From Actinomycetota bacterium (lineage in GTDB: Bacteria; Actinomycetota; Actinomycetes; S36-B12; GCA-2699445), in NCBI GenBank assembly GCA_020438795.1, contig JAGQTY010000007.1:1-62668 (forward strand): a DNA stretch of 62,668 bases, written 5' to 3'. Position 1 is the first letter of the stretch, and each line of letters opens with the position of its first letter. The notes under the pieces are model-generated. The model was not told the DNA's origin and searched no databases. It worked only from the letters and a program-made list of their open reading frames with translations. A program made the position numbers and the translations under genes. Shown here piece after piece: positions 51,817 to 61,900 of the stretch.

Positions 51817-51823
51817 GTGCCGC

Positions 51824-51829
51824 ACCATA
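51824..51829 (-). promoter_or_regulatory. -10 box for leaderless patatin gene
   Basis: TATGGT on the minus strand, 7 nt before the ATG at 51816. Confidence 0.5.
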
Positions 51830-51962
51830 GCCGATGCCCTTCGACGACGCGCGACACCGTAGCTGCTCGCCGAGGCGCCCTGCCGGCGGCGAGGGCGCGC
51901 GATGACGTGCGCGTGCGCAGCAGTCCCGGTCGGGCCCCTCATGCCAGAATGGAGCCGATGAG

Positions 51963-53147
51963 GTGATTGTTGTGGCCGAACGCATTCCGGTGCCGCGCTC
52001 CGTCGAGGATGACTACTCGCAAGAGCAGGCACGAGCTCGTCGGGAGTTCGCCGAGGGGATGACCGGGGCGAGTCTGACCAACGTCGGTTCCTACTCCTTC
52101 GATCCGGCCACGGTCGCCGGGAACATCGAGAGCTTCATCGGCGTGGCACAGGTGCCGATCGGACTGGCCGGGCCGCTCACGATCGACGGTGAGCATGCCA
52201 AAGGCGACTTCTACGTGCCGCTGGCCACCACGGAGGGAACCCTCGTTGCCAGCTACAACCGGGGCATGCGCGTGCTCAGCGAATCCGGTGGGGTCAAGGT
52301 GACGATCCTGCGGGAGTCGATGCAACGAGCCCCCGTGTTCCTGTTCGACGACGCCCGGGGGGCGCGGGACTTCGGCCTGTGGCTCGAGGAGAACTTCCTG
52401 CTCGCCAAGCAGGCCGCAGAGTCGACCACCAGTGTCGGCAGGCTGATCGAGATACAGCAGTTCCCGGCCGGACCCAATATGTACACGCGCTTCAACTTCA
52501 CCACCGGGGATGCGGCCGGGCAGAACATGACCGGTAAGGCCACCTTCGTCGCCTGCGAGGCCATCAAGTCCGCCTACCCGGGTGGCCTGCGGTACCTGCT
52601 GTCCGGATCGATGGACACCGACAAGAAACACTCGAACGTGAACTCGTTGCTGACGCGTGGTCGCCGCGTGGTCGCTGAGGCGACCCTCAAACGGGATGTG
52701 CTGGCCGAGCGGCTGGGCGTGCAGCCCGAACAGATGGCCGCCGCGCGCCCGATCCACCTGCTCGGCAGCATCATGTCCGGTGGCGCCTATCAGGGGGCAC
52801 ATGCCGCCAACGGACTGGCAGCGCTCTTCATCGCCACCGGCCAGGATGCCGCCAACGTCGCCGAGTCTCATGCGGGCTATTCCTACGCCCACCCCACAGA
52901 AGAGGGCGACTACTACTGGTCCACCACGCTTCCGGCACTCATCGTCGGCACCTACGGGGGCGGCACCGGACTGGCGACCCAGAGGGAGTGTCTCGAACTG
53001 CTGGGGTGCTACGGACAGGGTGGAGCCAACAAGTTCGCCGAGATCTGTGCGGCGACCGTGCTCGCGGGCGATGTCTCGCTGGCGGCCGCGGTGCTCGCCG
53101 GCGACTGGGTGTCCAGCCACGATCGTTTGGGACGGAACCGGCCATGA
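51963..53147 (+). CDS. Hydroxymethylglutaryl-CoA reductase (class I-like, soluble)
   Basis: A 394-aa enzyme that would reduce HMG-CoA to mevalonate with NADPH. The catalytic Glu91 (LATTEGTLVASYNRG), Lys221 (DTDKKHSNVNS), Asp295 (ATGQDAAN) and C-terminal His386 (SSHDRLGRNRP) are all visible. TTGDAAGQNM matches the NADP-binding DAMGxN-type segment of class I. There is no membrane anchor. No other mevalonate gene is present in the window, and most actinobacteria use the MEP pathway, so its role is puzzling. The GTG start is 5 nt after the predicted transcript start set by CAGAAT (51945-51950). It overlaps the TetR gene as ATGA. Confidence 0.92.
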   Translation: MIVVAERIPVPRSVEDDYSQEQARARREFAEGMTGASLTNVGSYSFDPATVAGNIESFIGVAQVPIGLAGPLTIDGEHAKGDFYVPLATTEGTLVASYNRGMRVLSESGGVKVTILRESMQRAPVFLFDDARGARDFGLWLEENFLLAKQAAESTTSVGRLIEIQQFPAGPNMYTRFNFTTGDAAGQNMTGKATFVACEAIKSAYPGGLRYLLSGSMDTDKKHSNVNSLLTRGRRVVAEATLKRDVLAERLGVQPEQMAAARPIHLLGSIMSGGAYQGAHAANGLAALFIATGQDAANVAESHAGYSYAHPTEEGDYYWSTTLPALIVGTYGGGTGLATQRECLELLGCYGQGGANKFAEICAATVLAGDVSLAAAVLAGDWVSSHDRLGRNRP

Positions 53148-53791
53148 CGACCCGAGATGCAGGCATCGACCTCGACCGACCGGAATCCCTGCGACTGCGG
53201 CATCGCCCGGTCCAGCAGCGCGGCAGGGTCCGCTTCGAAGCGATCCTTGCCGCGGCCAGGCATCTGCTGATGGACAAGGGCATCGAGGGGTTCGTGGTCG
53301 AGGACGTGGCCGAGTATGCCGGAATTCCGGTCGGCTCGGTCTACCAGTTCTTCCCGAACAAGCTCGCGATCGTGGCTGAGATCGCGGCAGAGGACACGAC
53401 GTCCCTCACCAAGGACCTGTCCGCCTTCGAGCTCGACCCCTCCGCTGACGATCTGCAGGACGTCGTGGAATCCATGATCGGGCTCGTCGCCGACCGCTGG
53501 CGTGAGGATCCGTCCCGATCTGCAGTCTGGCTCGCCATGAAATCGACGGCCGCCACCCGGGCCATGGCCGCGGAACAGTCCGAGCGGATGGCTGCCGCGT
53601 TGATCCCAGCCTTGCAGGCGCTGGGCACCGAACAGCATGAGGACCTTCAGCTCATCGCTGACGTCATCATCGAGCTGAGCCAGTCGATCATGCTGCTCGC
53701 CTACCGGGGTGACAAGCTCAACGAGGCGGTTGTTGCCGAGCTCGAGCGCGTGATCCGCGGCTACCTGCGAGCCGTGGCGCAGGACCGGTAG
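53144..53791 (+). CDS. TetR-family transcriptional regulator
   Basis: A 215-aa regulator. QQRGRVRFEAILAAARHLL and GFVVEDVAEYAGIPVGSVYQ with FFPNKLAIVAE form the HTH domain, and the helical C-terminal half would bind a ligand. Its ATG overlaps the HMG-CoA reductase stop, so both are made together and it may control this pair. Its last 74 nt overlap the 3' end of the convergent carboxylase gene. Confidence 0.9.
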   Translation: MTTRDAGIDLDRPESLRLRHRPVQQRGRVRFEAILAAARHLLMDKGIEGFVVEDVAEYAGIPVGSVYQFFPNKLAIVAEIAAEDTTSLTKDLSAFELDPSADDLQDVVESMIGLVADRWREDPSRSAVWLAMKSTAATRAMAAEQSERMAAALIPALQALGTEQHEDLQLIADVIIELSQSIMLLAYRGDKLNEAVVAELERVIRGYLRAVAQDR

Positions 53792-55538
53792 GGCTGCGCA
53801 GTTCCCGGATCACCTCCGGTCGCAGATCCTCCGGAGCGATGATCGCATCCACCGAGCCCATCTCGAACGCACGAGCCACACTGTGGACCTCGTCGAACCG
53901 GGCAGCGACCTCCTGCTGCGCCTGCTGGGCGTGATGCGGGGCCACCTCGTCGGAGCTGGCGAGTTCCGCAGCGCGTTGCTGCACGTCCTTCTTGAGGACC
54001 ACTTCGGCTGCCGACGAGCCACCGATGACCGAGACCCGGGTGCCCTCGAGGGCCAGCATCCGGACGTTGTCATTCAAGGTCTTATTGAACACGACATACG
54101 CCCCGCCGTGGAACCGGCCCGTGATGACCACAACGATGCGCCCCGAGAAGTTGATCACCGACCGTGCGATCTCGGCACCCCACTCCAGTTGTGCTGACGC
54201 CAGCGAGTAGCTGCTCCCGTCGAAGCCGGCGAGGTTGGCCAGCACCACGACCGGCCGACGACCCGAAGCGTGCGTGATCGCTCTGGCGACCTTCTTCGAG
54301 GCGCCCGGGTACAGGGTGCAGCCGGCCCATTGTGCCGGGCCCGAGGCCAGCCCATTCTCACTGGGCTGGGACTCGATGCCGATCAGCGTGGTCCCCCGGC
54401 CACCGATGGCGGTGTCCCAGACCACGGCTCCCTGAGCCCCGGCCATGTCGGGCCAGCGTTCGAGGACTGGGGCGTCGGAATCTCGCAGGGCTCCCATCAC
54501 ACTGCGCACCGGGTACGGTTGCTTGCGGCTCGGGTTGCTGCTGGAGCGCAGCACCTCGCCGACCGTCCTGCCCGGCACGAGGGGGGCTTCGCAGACGTCG
54601 CGGTCGATCGGATCGCGGGTGGGGCGTTCCACCTCCAGCGAGTAGTGGTCCTGCACCAGCTCATACGCGCTCGCGAGGTCGGGAACCACATGGTGCGCCT
54701 GCCCGTTGGGCCCCATGATCTCCTCGTAGCCGCCGAGGGCGGCGTCGCTGTCCGCAGGCACGCCCCCGGAGCGGGCCAGTGCGGTGGAACCGGTGAGGAT
54801 CATCGACGTGCCCGAGATCATCACCAGCATGCCGGCGCAGTGCATCAGCATGGTGGCCGAGGCGTTCCAGTAGGACTGCGCGCCGACGTTGACGCCGGCG
54901 ACGATGATCACGAACCTGCCGCCGTTCTGCGTGAATTCCATGATCCGTCTGACCACGAGCGCGCACCAGTCCATGTTCTCGGTCCCCGAGGTCAGTGAGA
55001 CTCGCGCCCCAGAGGAGACGGCCACCCATTCGATGGGAAGGTCGTTGGCCTCGGCATGGTCGATGGCCGCGATGATCCTGCGGCATTCGGGCTCGGACAC
55101 TGCTCCGAGCTGCCGGTCGCTGTCGCCGCCGAGCCAGACGCGACGCGTCGTGTGCCGGCCGAACCGGTGGCTGATCTCGCCCACCACGATCCCGCTGTCC
55201 TGGGTCCCGATCGGCCGACGGACCCGGCGCAGGCCCTGCTCGGCCAGGTCCAGTTCCGCGAACCGGCCCCTGTCGCCGCTGGCCAGGGCCACGCGGAGTA
55301 CCTCCGACGGGTTCGCTGGCCGGTCCCGGCTCGGAGAAAGGTCGGCAACAGCGGCGTCGGGCGCCAGCAACTCTCCGACCTCCGCCACCGAGGTCAGCCG
55401 GCCCACCTCCGGAGCATAGACCTGGCCCTCGAGCTTCATGGTCTCGATCGTCACGATGGGCTGGCCCTCGCTGACCCGATCACCCACCTCTGCGTGCCGG
55501 GCCACGACCACACCCGGCAGTTCCGTGCGTACCTTCAT
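53718..55538 (-). CDS. Biotinyl domain-carboxyltransferase fusion (acyl-CoA carboxylase subunit)
   Basis: A 606-aa protein. Residues 1-75 are a biotinyl carrier domain with ETMKLEG, biotin on Lys35. Residues about 85-590 are a complete carboxyltransferase with both crotonase-like halves, seen in IIVAGVNVGAQSYWNASA, VVVLANLAGFDGSSYSLA and GRFHGGAYVVFNKTLND. It would move CO2 from biotin to acetyl-CoA or propionyl-CoA, giving malonyl- or methylmalonyl-CoA. A biotin carboxylase domain is missing and must come from elsewhere. The order BCCP-CT equals the C-terminal half of single-chain long-chain acyl-CoA carboxylases. It is coupled by ATGA to acpS, after FAS-I. The C-terminal 25 residues are low-complexity and overlap tetR. 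Confidence 0.88.
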   Translation of the reverse strand: MKVRTELPGVVVARHAEVGDRVSEGQPIVTIETMKLEGQVYAPEVGRLTSVAEVGELLAPDAAVADLSPSRDRPANPSEVLRVALASGDRGRFAELDLAEQGLRRVRRPIGTQDSGIVVGEISHRFGRHTTRRVWLGGDSDRQLGAVSEPECRRIIAAIDHAEANDLPIEWVAVSSGARVSLTSGTENMDWCALVVRRIMEFTQNGGRFVIIVAGVNVGAQSYWNASATMLMHCAGMLVMISGTSMILTGSTALARSGGVPADSDAALGGYEEIMGPNGQAHHVVPDLASAYELVQDHYSLEVERPTRDPIDRDVCEAPLVPGRTVGEVLRSSSNPSRKQPYPVRSVMGALRDSDAPVLERWPDMAGAQGAVVWDTAIGGRGTTLIGIESQPSENGLASGPAQWAGCTLYPGASKKVARAITHASGRRPVVVLANLAGFDGSSYSLASAQLEWGAEIARSVINFSGRIVVVITGRFHGGAYVVFNKTLNDNVRMLALEGTRVSVIGGSSAAEVVLKKDVQQRAAELASSDEVAPHHAQQAQQEVAARFDEVHSVARAFEMGSVDAIIAPEDLRPEVIRELRSPTGPAPRLAGSRGSRARARQQPPR

Positions 55539-55933
55539 GACACCCTCTCCAGTACCACCACGGCCCCGGCGGTTGCGGGTTCATGGCTCAGTGACAGGTG
55601 GACCCGTACCGGTCCCAGACTCTCGGCGACCGCCGCAGCGGCCTTGCCCCTGACGCACAGTTCCGGGCGTCCCCAGCGATCGGAGCGAACCTCGATCTCC
55701 CTCATGTCCAGCGATGGCAGTGCCGGCGGGCTCCCCACCCGTGCCACCGACCAGGCCTTCAGGAAGGCCTCCTTGGCCGCGTAGCGTGCGGCCAGTCGCT
55801 GCGGCACCGGCGTTGCCGTGTGGTCACTCAGCTCGGCCGCTGTAAAGGTGCCGGTCATGAACGCCGAACCGGGCTCGAGCAGTTGCTCGAAGTCCGCCAG
55901 CGACACCAGGTCCATCCCAACGCCCGCGATCAC
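55535..55933 (-). CDS. acpS: Holo-[acyl-carrier-protein] synthase
   Basis: A 132-aa phosphopantetheinyl transferase that moves the 4'-phosphopantetheine arm of CoA to carrier Ser. GVGMDLVSLADF with the Mg-binding Asp8, RYAAKEAFLKAW with Glu54, and LSLSHE are classic AcpS motifs. Its ATG overlaps the FAS-I stop, and its stop overlaps the carboxylase start, both as ATGA. The position directly after FAS-I matches mycobacterial fas-acpS and mirrors the fused transferase domain at the C-terminus of fungal FAS. It should activate the FAS-I carrier domain. Confidence 0.95.
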   Translation of the reverse strand: MIAGVGMDLVSLADFEQLLEPGSAFMTGTFTAAELSDHTATPVPQRLAARYAAKEAFLKAWSVARVGSPPALPSLDMREIEVRSDRWGRPELCVRGKAAAAVAESLGPVRVHLSLSHEPATAGAVVVLERVS

Positions 55934-58900
55934 GGTTCCACCCTGGCGCCGCTGAGCAGCAGTGCCGTCTCACGTCGTCGGCCATCCGGGCCCGCGAACC
56001 GTCGGGCTCGCGGCCGGAAGGCCGGCTCGCCGCCGAACCGCTCGGCAACACGTCGTCGGGCGGCCCGTTCGTTCCGGTCGTCGGCGCGGCGGCGGTAGCT
56101 GCTCGCATCGTCTGGACTCATGCCCGCCACGAAGACGCCGGGATGGGCCACGGCGACCAGGCTGGAGATATGACCGAAACCGAGACTGGTGAGCAGCGCA
56201 GCCCGGACCGGTTCGCTGCGCGTGAGGCTCCGGTAGTCCACGACCAGCGGGTCCGGCACCGTCTGCTCGTCGACGCATGTCAACGACCGGTTGCCGGGAA
56301 TGACACCGGTGGCGAACACGTCGATGAGCCCGGCGAGCTGCCAGGCGGCCGCGCCACCCTTGGCGTGCCCGGTGAGCGACTTCTGGGAGATGACGTGCAG
56401 CGGTGCTCCGGCACTGCGGCCCAGGTTGTCCTGGATCCGGGCGTGCACGAACGCCTCGTTGGGGTCGTTCGCCCGCGTCGAGGTGTCGTGTTTGGAGACC
56501 ACGCTGACGTCATCGACGCTGAGGCCGTGATCGGCCAGGGCCCGCGCCAGTGGCGAGTCGGGACCGCCCGCGGCTGCGCCCAGCGCACCGAGCCCGGGTG
56601 CCGGGATCGAGGTCTGGATGCCGTCACCGAAGCTGCTCCCGTACATCACCACGGCGCGCACCGGCAGACCGAGTTCACGGGCCAGGCTTCCCCGGCACAC
56701 CAGGAAGCTGCCACCTCCGGCCGACTCCACGAAACCGGCACGGCGACGATCGCCGGGCCTTGACTGCCGATGCGGCGGTATACCCGCCGCCTCGAGCTGT
56801 TCGTTGTCGGCAGTCGCCGACATGTTGGCGAAGCCGTCGATCCCCTCGGCGGAGATGTCGTCCCAGCCCCCGGCCACGACGAACTCGGCCTTGCCGAGCC
56901 GGATCTTGTCGACGGCTTCCTCCAGGGACACCGCTGCGGTGGCGCAGGCGGCGACCGGGTGCACCATGGGTCCGTAGCCTCCCACCAGCGCCTGATTGGT
57001 GTGGGCGCTCACCACGTTGCCCAGTGCCTCCTGGAGCAGGTCGTTCGGTCCCTCGCGGCCCAGGATCGGATCGACGTACAGGCTGCGAATGCTGGTCATG
57101 CCACCCATGCCGCTGCCCTGGGTGTTCCCGATCAGGCTGGGCGGACACGACCGCTCGAGTTCCTCCGGGTCGAGATCGGCGTCCCGGAAGGCCTCGGCGG
57201 TGACGACCAGGTTCCAGGCGGCCAGGGGGTCGAGGTCAGCACCCGGGGCCAGCCCGTGCCGCTTGGGGTCGCTGCCCGAGGGCGGCTGTGCGCCCACCTG
57301 CCGCTTGACGCCGCGTTCCCGCCGCAATGTCAGCGAGGTCCCTGGGGGCAGGGTGACCGTCCATTGATCCGACGAGTCAGCGCGGATGACCGCGGCCTCC
57401 TGGCCTGCGGCCAGCTCCCGCGCTTCCTGTTCATCGCGGGCCGTCAGAACGACGGGCCGGCCGGTCTGCACGGGGCGGAAGTGGACCAGGTCGGCCAGCC
57501 CGTCGGTTCGCTCCAGCCTGCGGATGCCGCAGCTGGCCCGCACCTTTGCCTCATAGCGGTCAGCCAGTTCGTGCTCGGGCACGAGGTCGCCGGACTCGGC
57601 GTCTCGCCAGCCGATGGCTCGCTCGTCCCAGGTGACCAGGCCGCATCGCCAGGCAAGCTCGGACACGGCTTCCGCATCGATGGCCGCCAGCTCGGCGGCA
57701 TGGCGTGTGGCCGAACCGCCCCAGGGGCCCAGCTCAGCCGCACCGACGATCACGATCATGTCGTCGGCCGCCAGCGACGGACGCACAGGGATCGATTCCT
57801 GCCACGGCTGTCTCGGCCGGGCCAGTCCGCTCAGCGCCGGGATCATGCGCTGGACGGGTTCGGTCTCGCCGGAAGTGGCCTTGAGCGAACTCAGGTCCAG
57901 GCTGTCGTCCAGGCCTCCGGTGAGCCGGACGGTCCAGGGCGCCGACGCCGCTCGCCCGCGGCACCCGGCACTCACCGAGGTGGCCAGCAGGCCGCCCATC
58001 TCCTCGGAGCTGAAGGTTCTCACCCCGAGCCGTGCCACCGACTCGGCCAGACCGTCATTGCCAGCCATGAGCCCGGTGCCACGCACCCAGCCGATGGTGG
58101 CTGCGACGATCCGGACACCGGCACCCCAGGCACGCTGTTCGGAGTGCCAGCGCGCTGCGATCGTCTCGAGGCCGGCTTTGGCCGCTGCGTAGGCACCGTC
58201 GCCGCCGAAGTTGCCATGGTTTGGTGACAGCGGCAGCAGCACGGTTGCCGGCAGCTGGTCCTCGGCGATGATCCGTTCGCCGACGCGTCCAACGAGGCGC
58301 TGCACTCCCAGCAGCAGCAGTCGCAGATTGACCTCGGTGTCGGTCCCGGTCTCGGCCATGGTGCCCGGGTCGGAGGTCGCCGCGAAGGGTGCGACGATCG
58401 TCGGCCAGAGCGCGGGCTTGCTCTCCTCACTACCGAGACCTGAGTCCACCACAGTGGGCGTGGTCAGCCACTGGACCAGGGCATCGATGTCCTCGTACGA
58501 GGCCAGGTTCGCCCTCACGATGTGGAGCTCCGCGCCGGGACCTGCGTGGGTCCGTTCCAGGTCGCGATAGTGCGCGATGCGATCGTCATCGTCATTCGAG
58601 GTGGTCACCACGACGGTGGCTCCTCCCCGCAAGAGCCGGGCGACGAGTGCCTCGGCGATGCTGCCGGGGGAGGCACCGGTGACCAGGGCCACCTCGTCGC
58701 AGAAGCAGTCAGCGGGCAGCTGGTTCAGGGCCTCCCGCAGCTCCCGGCTGTCGTCCCGTTCGGACAGCGCAGCCCAGCGTGAACCGTCCTGCTGGTCCCA
58801 GCCGTCGGCATGGCCGGCTGCCGTATCCTGCAGCAACGACACGGTGGCCGTCAGGTGTGAGGCCGCGCACACAGAGATGCTGTGCTCGAGCAGTGCCTTC

Positions 58901-61900
58901 ACAGAGCTGTCAGTGGCGAACCGGGAGACACCGGCGGCCAGCGAGCGGACTTCCGGATCGGTTGCCGGGTCGCGTCCCTCCCGCTCGGCCAGGCTGGCCT
59001 GATGCTGCAACCGCTCCGCGTCACTGCGCGCCCAGAATCTGCCGGAGGCGAGCGCCACGTGACGACGTGGATCGAAGGAGGGGGCGATGGCAGCGAGATA
59101 CTCCGGGTCAGCAGCCAGGCCGAGGCTGTTCGCGTCCGAGCTCAGCAGTGCCTGTGGAGGTTCGACGGCGTCGAGCAGCGTACGTGCCGTGGCCGCCAGC
59201 GCTGCGTCATAGTGCTCCCGCAGGTCGGCGAGCGCTCCGGAGTCCATCACCTCTGCCGCGCGAGCGGGTTCGCGGACCGGGATCCCGAGCCGCTCGGCGA
59301 GTGCCCGGACGGCTGCATCGATGAGCCCATCCGGGTCTGCGGCCTCGAGCGAGCGCAATGCCCCCCCGAGCTTACTGGCGCCCTCGCGGTTCTCGCAGGC
59401 CAGCAGCAGCGTCACGCCTGCCGACCAGCCGGGTCCGAGTTCCCAGTGCCGGGAGACCCTGGCCTCGATCTGCGCGACGGTGAGGCCGGTGAGGCTCTTG
59501 TCCACCAGCGGGCGCAGCACGGGGCCCGGGTACCGGTAGCTCTTGGCACGCTCTCGCAGCCCTTCAGCCAGCACCGGCAGCGGAAGCTCATGAGCTCCGT
59601 CGATGCTGCCCACCGCGAACTCCTTGCCGAGATCGAGCAGCAGCTGATTGCGCCTGCTGGAGGCGCCGGCGACGAGGTCGTCGATCGTCTGATCCTTGAG
59701 CTGGCGCTCACCCACTTGCGCCCTCAGGGCCAGAAGCGCCCGGAGTGCCGTCACCACGTCGACACGGATGTCGGCAACCGGCGTCGCCTGGCCGCTGGCG
59801 TCCGGTTGCGCTGGGACGGCTGCCGCCTCAGGCGCGCCGGCCACCTGTTCGGTGACCGGCTCCGCGGGCTCGTGGGTGGCGCCGTCCTCCTCATCCTGGC
59901 CGCCGAGGATCTGTTCGGCATCGACCTCGAAGTTGAGAACCTCAGGGCGTGTGCCACCGTGGTGCGGTAGCGCGATGGCACCTTTGATCAGGTTGGTGAG
60001 CGTCGGGGCGTGGCCCACACCCACCTCCACGATGCGCTCGATCTGGCCCTGGCACAGGACGTCGACGGTCTCGATCCAGCGGACCGGAGAGGCGAATTGC
60101 CAGGCGAGCAATTCGACGAGCAGGGTCCGGCAGGCCTCGGGGGCCGGAGTCCGTTCCCAGTCTGCGAGCAGTCCGCGAAGAATCTCGGAGTCGGCGGTCT
60201 GCGCCACGGCCGATACGTACTCCCGGGTCAGTTCGAAGGCCACCGGATACAGGTTGGGGATGTAGCGGCCGGTGAGCACATCGGGATCGATCTCTGGGGG
60301 CAGGCACCGTTCGAGGTGCTTGCGGAAGTCCGCCACGCCACCGCGCAGGGCACTGGAGTGGAAGGGGACATCGATCCCCGGGACAAGCAGGAACGCCGGC
60401 TTGGTAGTGCCGGCCAGGCGTGCTTCGAGCATTTCGAGAGCCGTGACTGTTCCGGCCACTGCATACTGTTTGCCACGCAGGTTCAGGTTGACGATCTCAC
60501 ACAGTTCGCCGGTCGTCGCAGCGACCTCGGCAACCAGAGCCTGGCTGTCCTGCTCGCTGAGTCCGGCGAGGTGGGGCCGGATCACTCCCAGACGATAGTC
60601 ACTGGAACCGTCGACGTGTCTGGGCACCAGTTGATGCATGGACTCGCCCCTGGCGAACACGAGTTCGAGCACGGCCTCGAGGCTGAGCACATCGGTGCAG
60701 CTGGCCAGCGCGTTGTACTCACCCACGCTGTGGCCCGCGAAGGTGGCCGTGGCGGAGAAGGCGCCCGCTTCCCGGAGCTGGGCGACCTGGGCGGCGGCCA
60801 GCGTGGCCATGGCGACCTGAGTGAACTGGGTCAGGTTGAGTACCCCTGCGGGATGCCGGTAGAGCCGGCCACGGACGCTCAGGCTGGTCGGGTTGTCCTT
60901 GACGACCTTGAGGATGGAGAAGCCGAGTTCTGCGCGTGTGTGCTCATCGGCGCGTCGCCAGATGGCCCGGGCTGCGGGGGAGGCTTCGGCCGCCGCCATA
61001 CCCATGCCCTGTTGCTGAATCCCCTGCCCCGGAAACACGTATGCGGTGGCAGGTCCGGCCACGACAGCGTGTGCTGTGGCCGCGACGACGTCGCCGTCGC
61101 GCACCTCCACCTCGAGGATGTCGTTGCCGTCGCGGCGACCCACGCGACTGGTCAGCGCCGTCACCTCGTGATCGAGGGGGACTGGAGCTGAGAAGCTGAT
61201 GCGCCAGTCGAGCAGCTCCTCGCAACCACTGTGTTCGAGGGCGGCCCGTTGTGCCAGGGCGGAGGTCCACATGCCATGGATGATGCGGTCCTCGAGCCCG
61301 CAGAATCGGGCGAAGGCGTCGCTGCGATGGATCGGATTGCCGTCACCGGTGATGGCGGCGAACGCCTCGGCGCTCTCCGGGGTCCGCATGCTCAGTTCCC
61401 CGAGCTGGAACGGGGCCAAGGCGTACCCGCCATCGGTGGCGTCCGGGCCGGTGGCTTCCCCGGCGCTGCCTAGGCGGGCCTTCGCCGGATCGGCCGCCAT
61501 CCCGGGCCTGTTGATGTGGAAGGTGTCGACCAGTTCGATGTCCACATCGGCGTTGATTGTGGTGTTGATCGTGACGAGCAGGGCTCCGGACAACGCCTGC
61601 ACCGTCGGCGGCCAGGAGGTCACATGGTGGACGGGTCCGAGTTCGGCGGGCACCACGCCACGGATCTCGTGGCTGCGATGCACGAGGTCGAGCAAGCTGG
61701 CGCTGAAGCCGGCATCGGCCAGCGCGCTGAAGATGCTGGGCCAGGCTGCCGCCATCACCCGGTCCGGCAGCGCTGTGGCGGCCCCGACCTGATTGCGGTG
61801 TGCCACAGTGTCGGACGAGTTGTGTGGCCCGTAGGGACCCCCGGTCCTCGCCACGAGCTGCCGTCCGAGCTCGGCCAGGTCGTTGGTGCCCGCCTGCACA

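Noticed and set aside
56770..58227. Long open frame (485 codons) antisense to the fatty acid synthase gene
   Set aside because: Mirror of codon bias in a high-GC gene; composition is low-complexity Arg/Gly/Ala with no recognisable domain.
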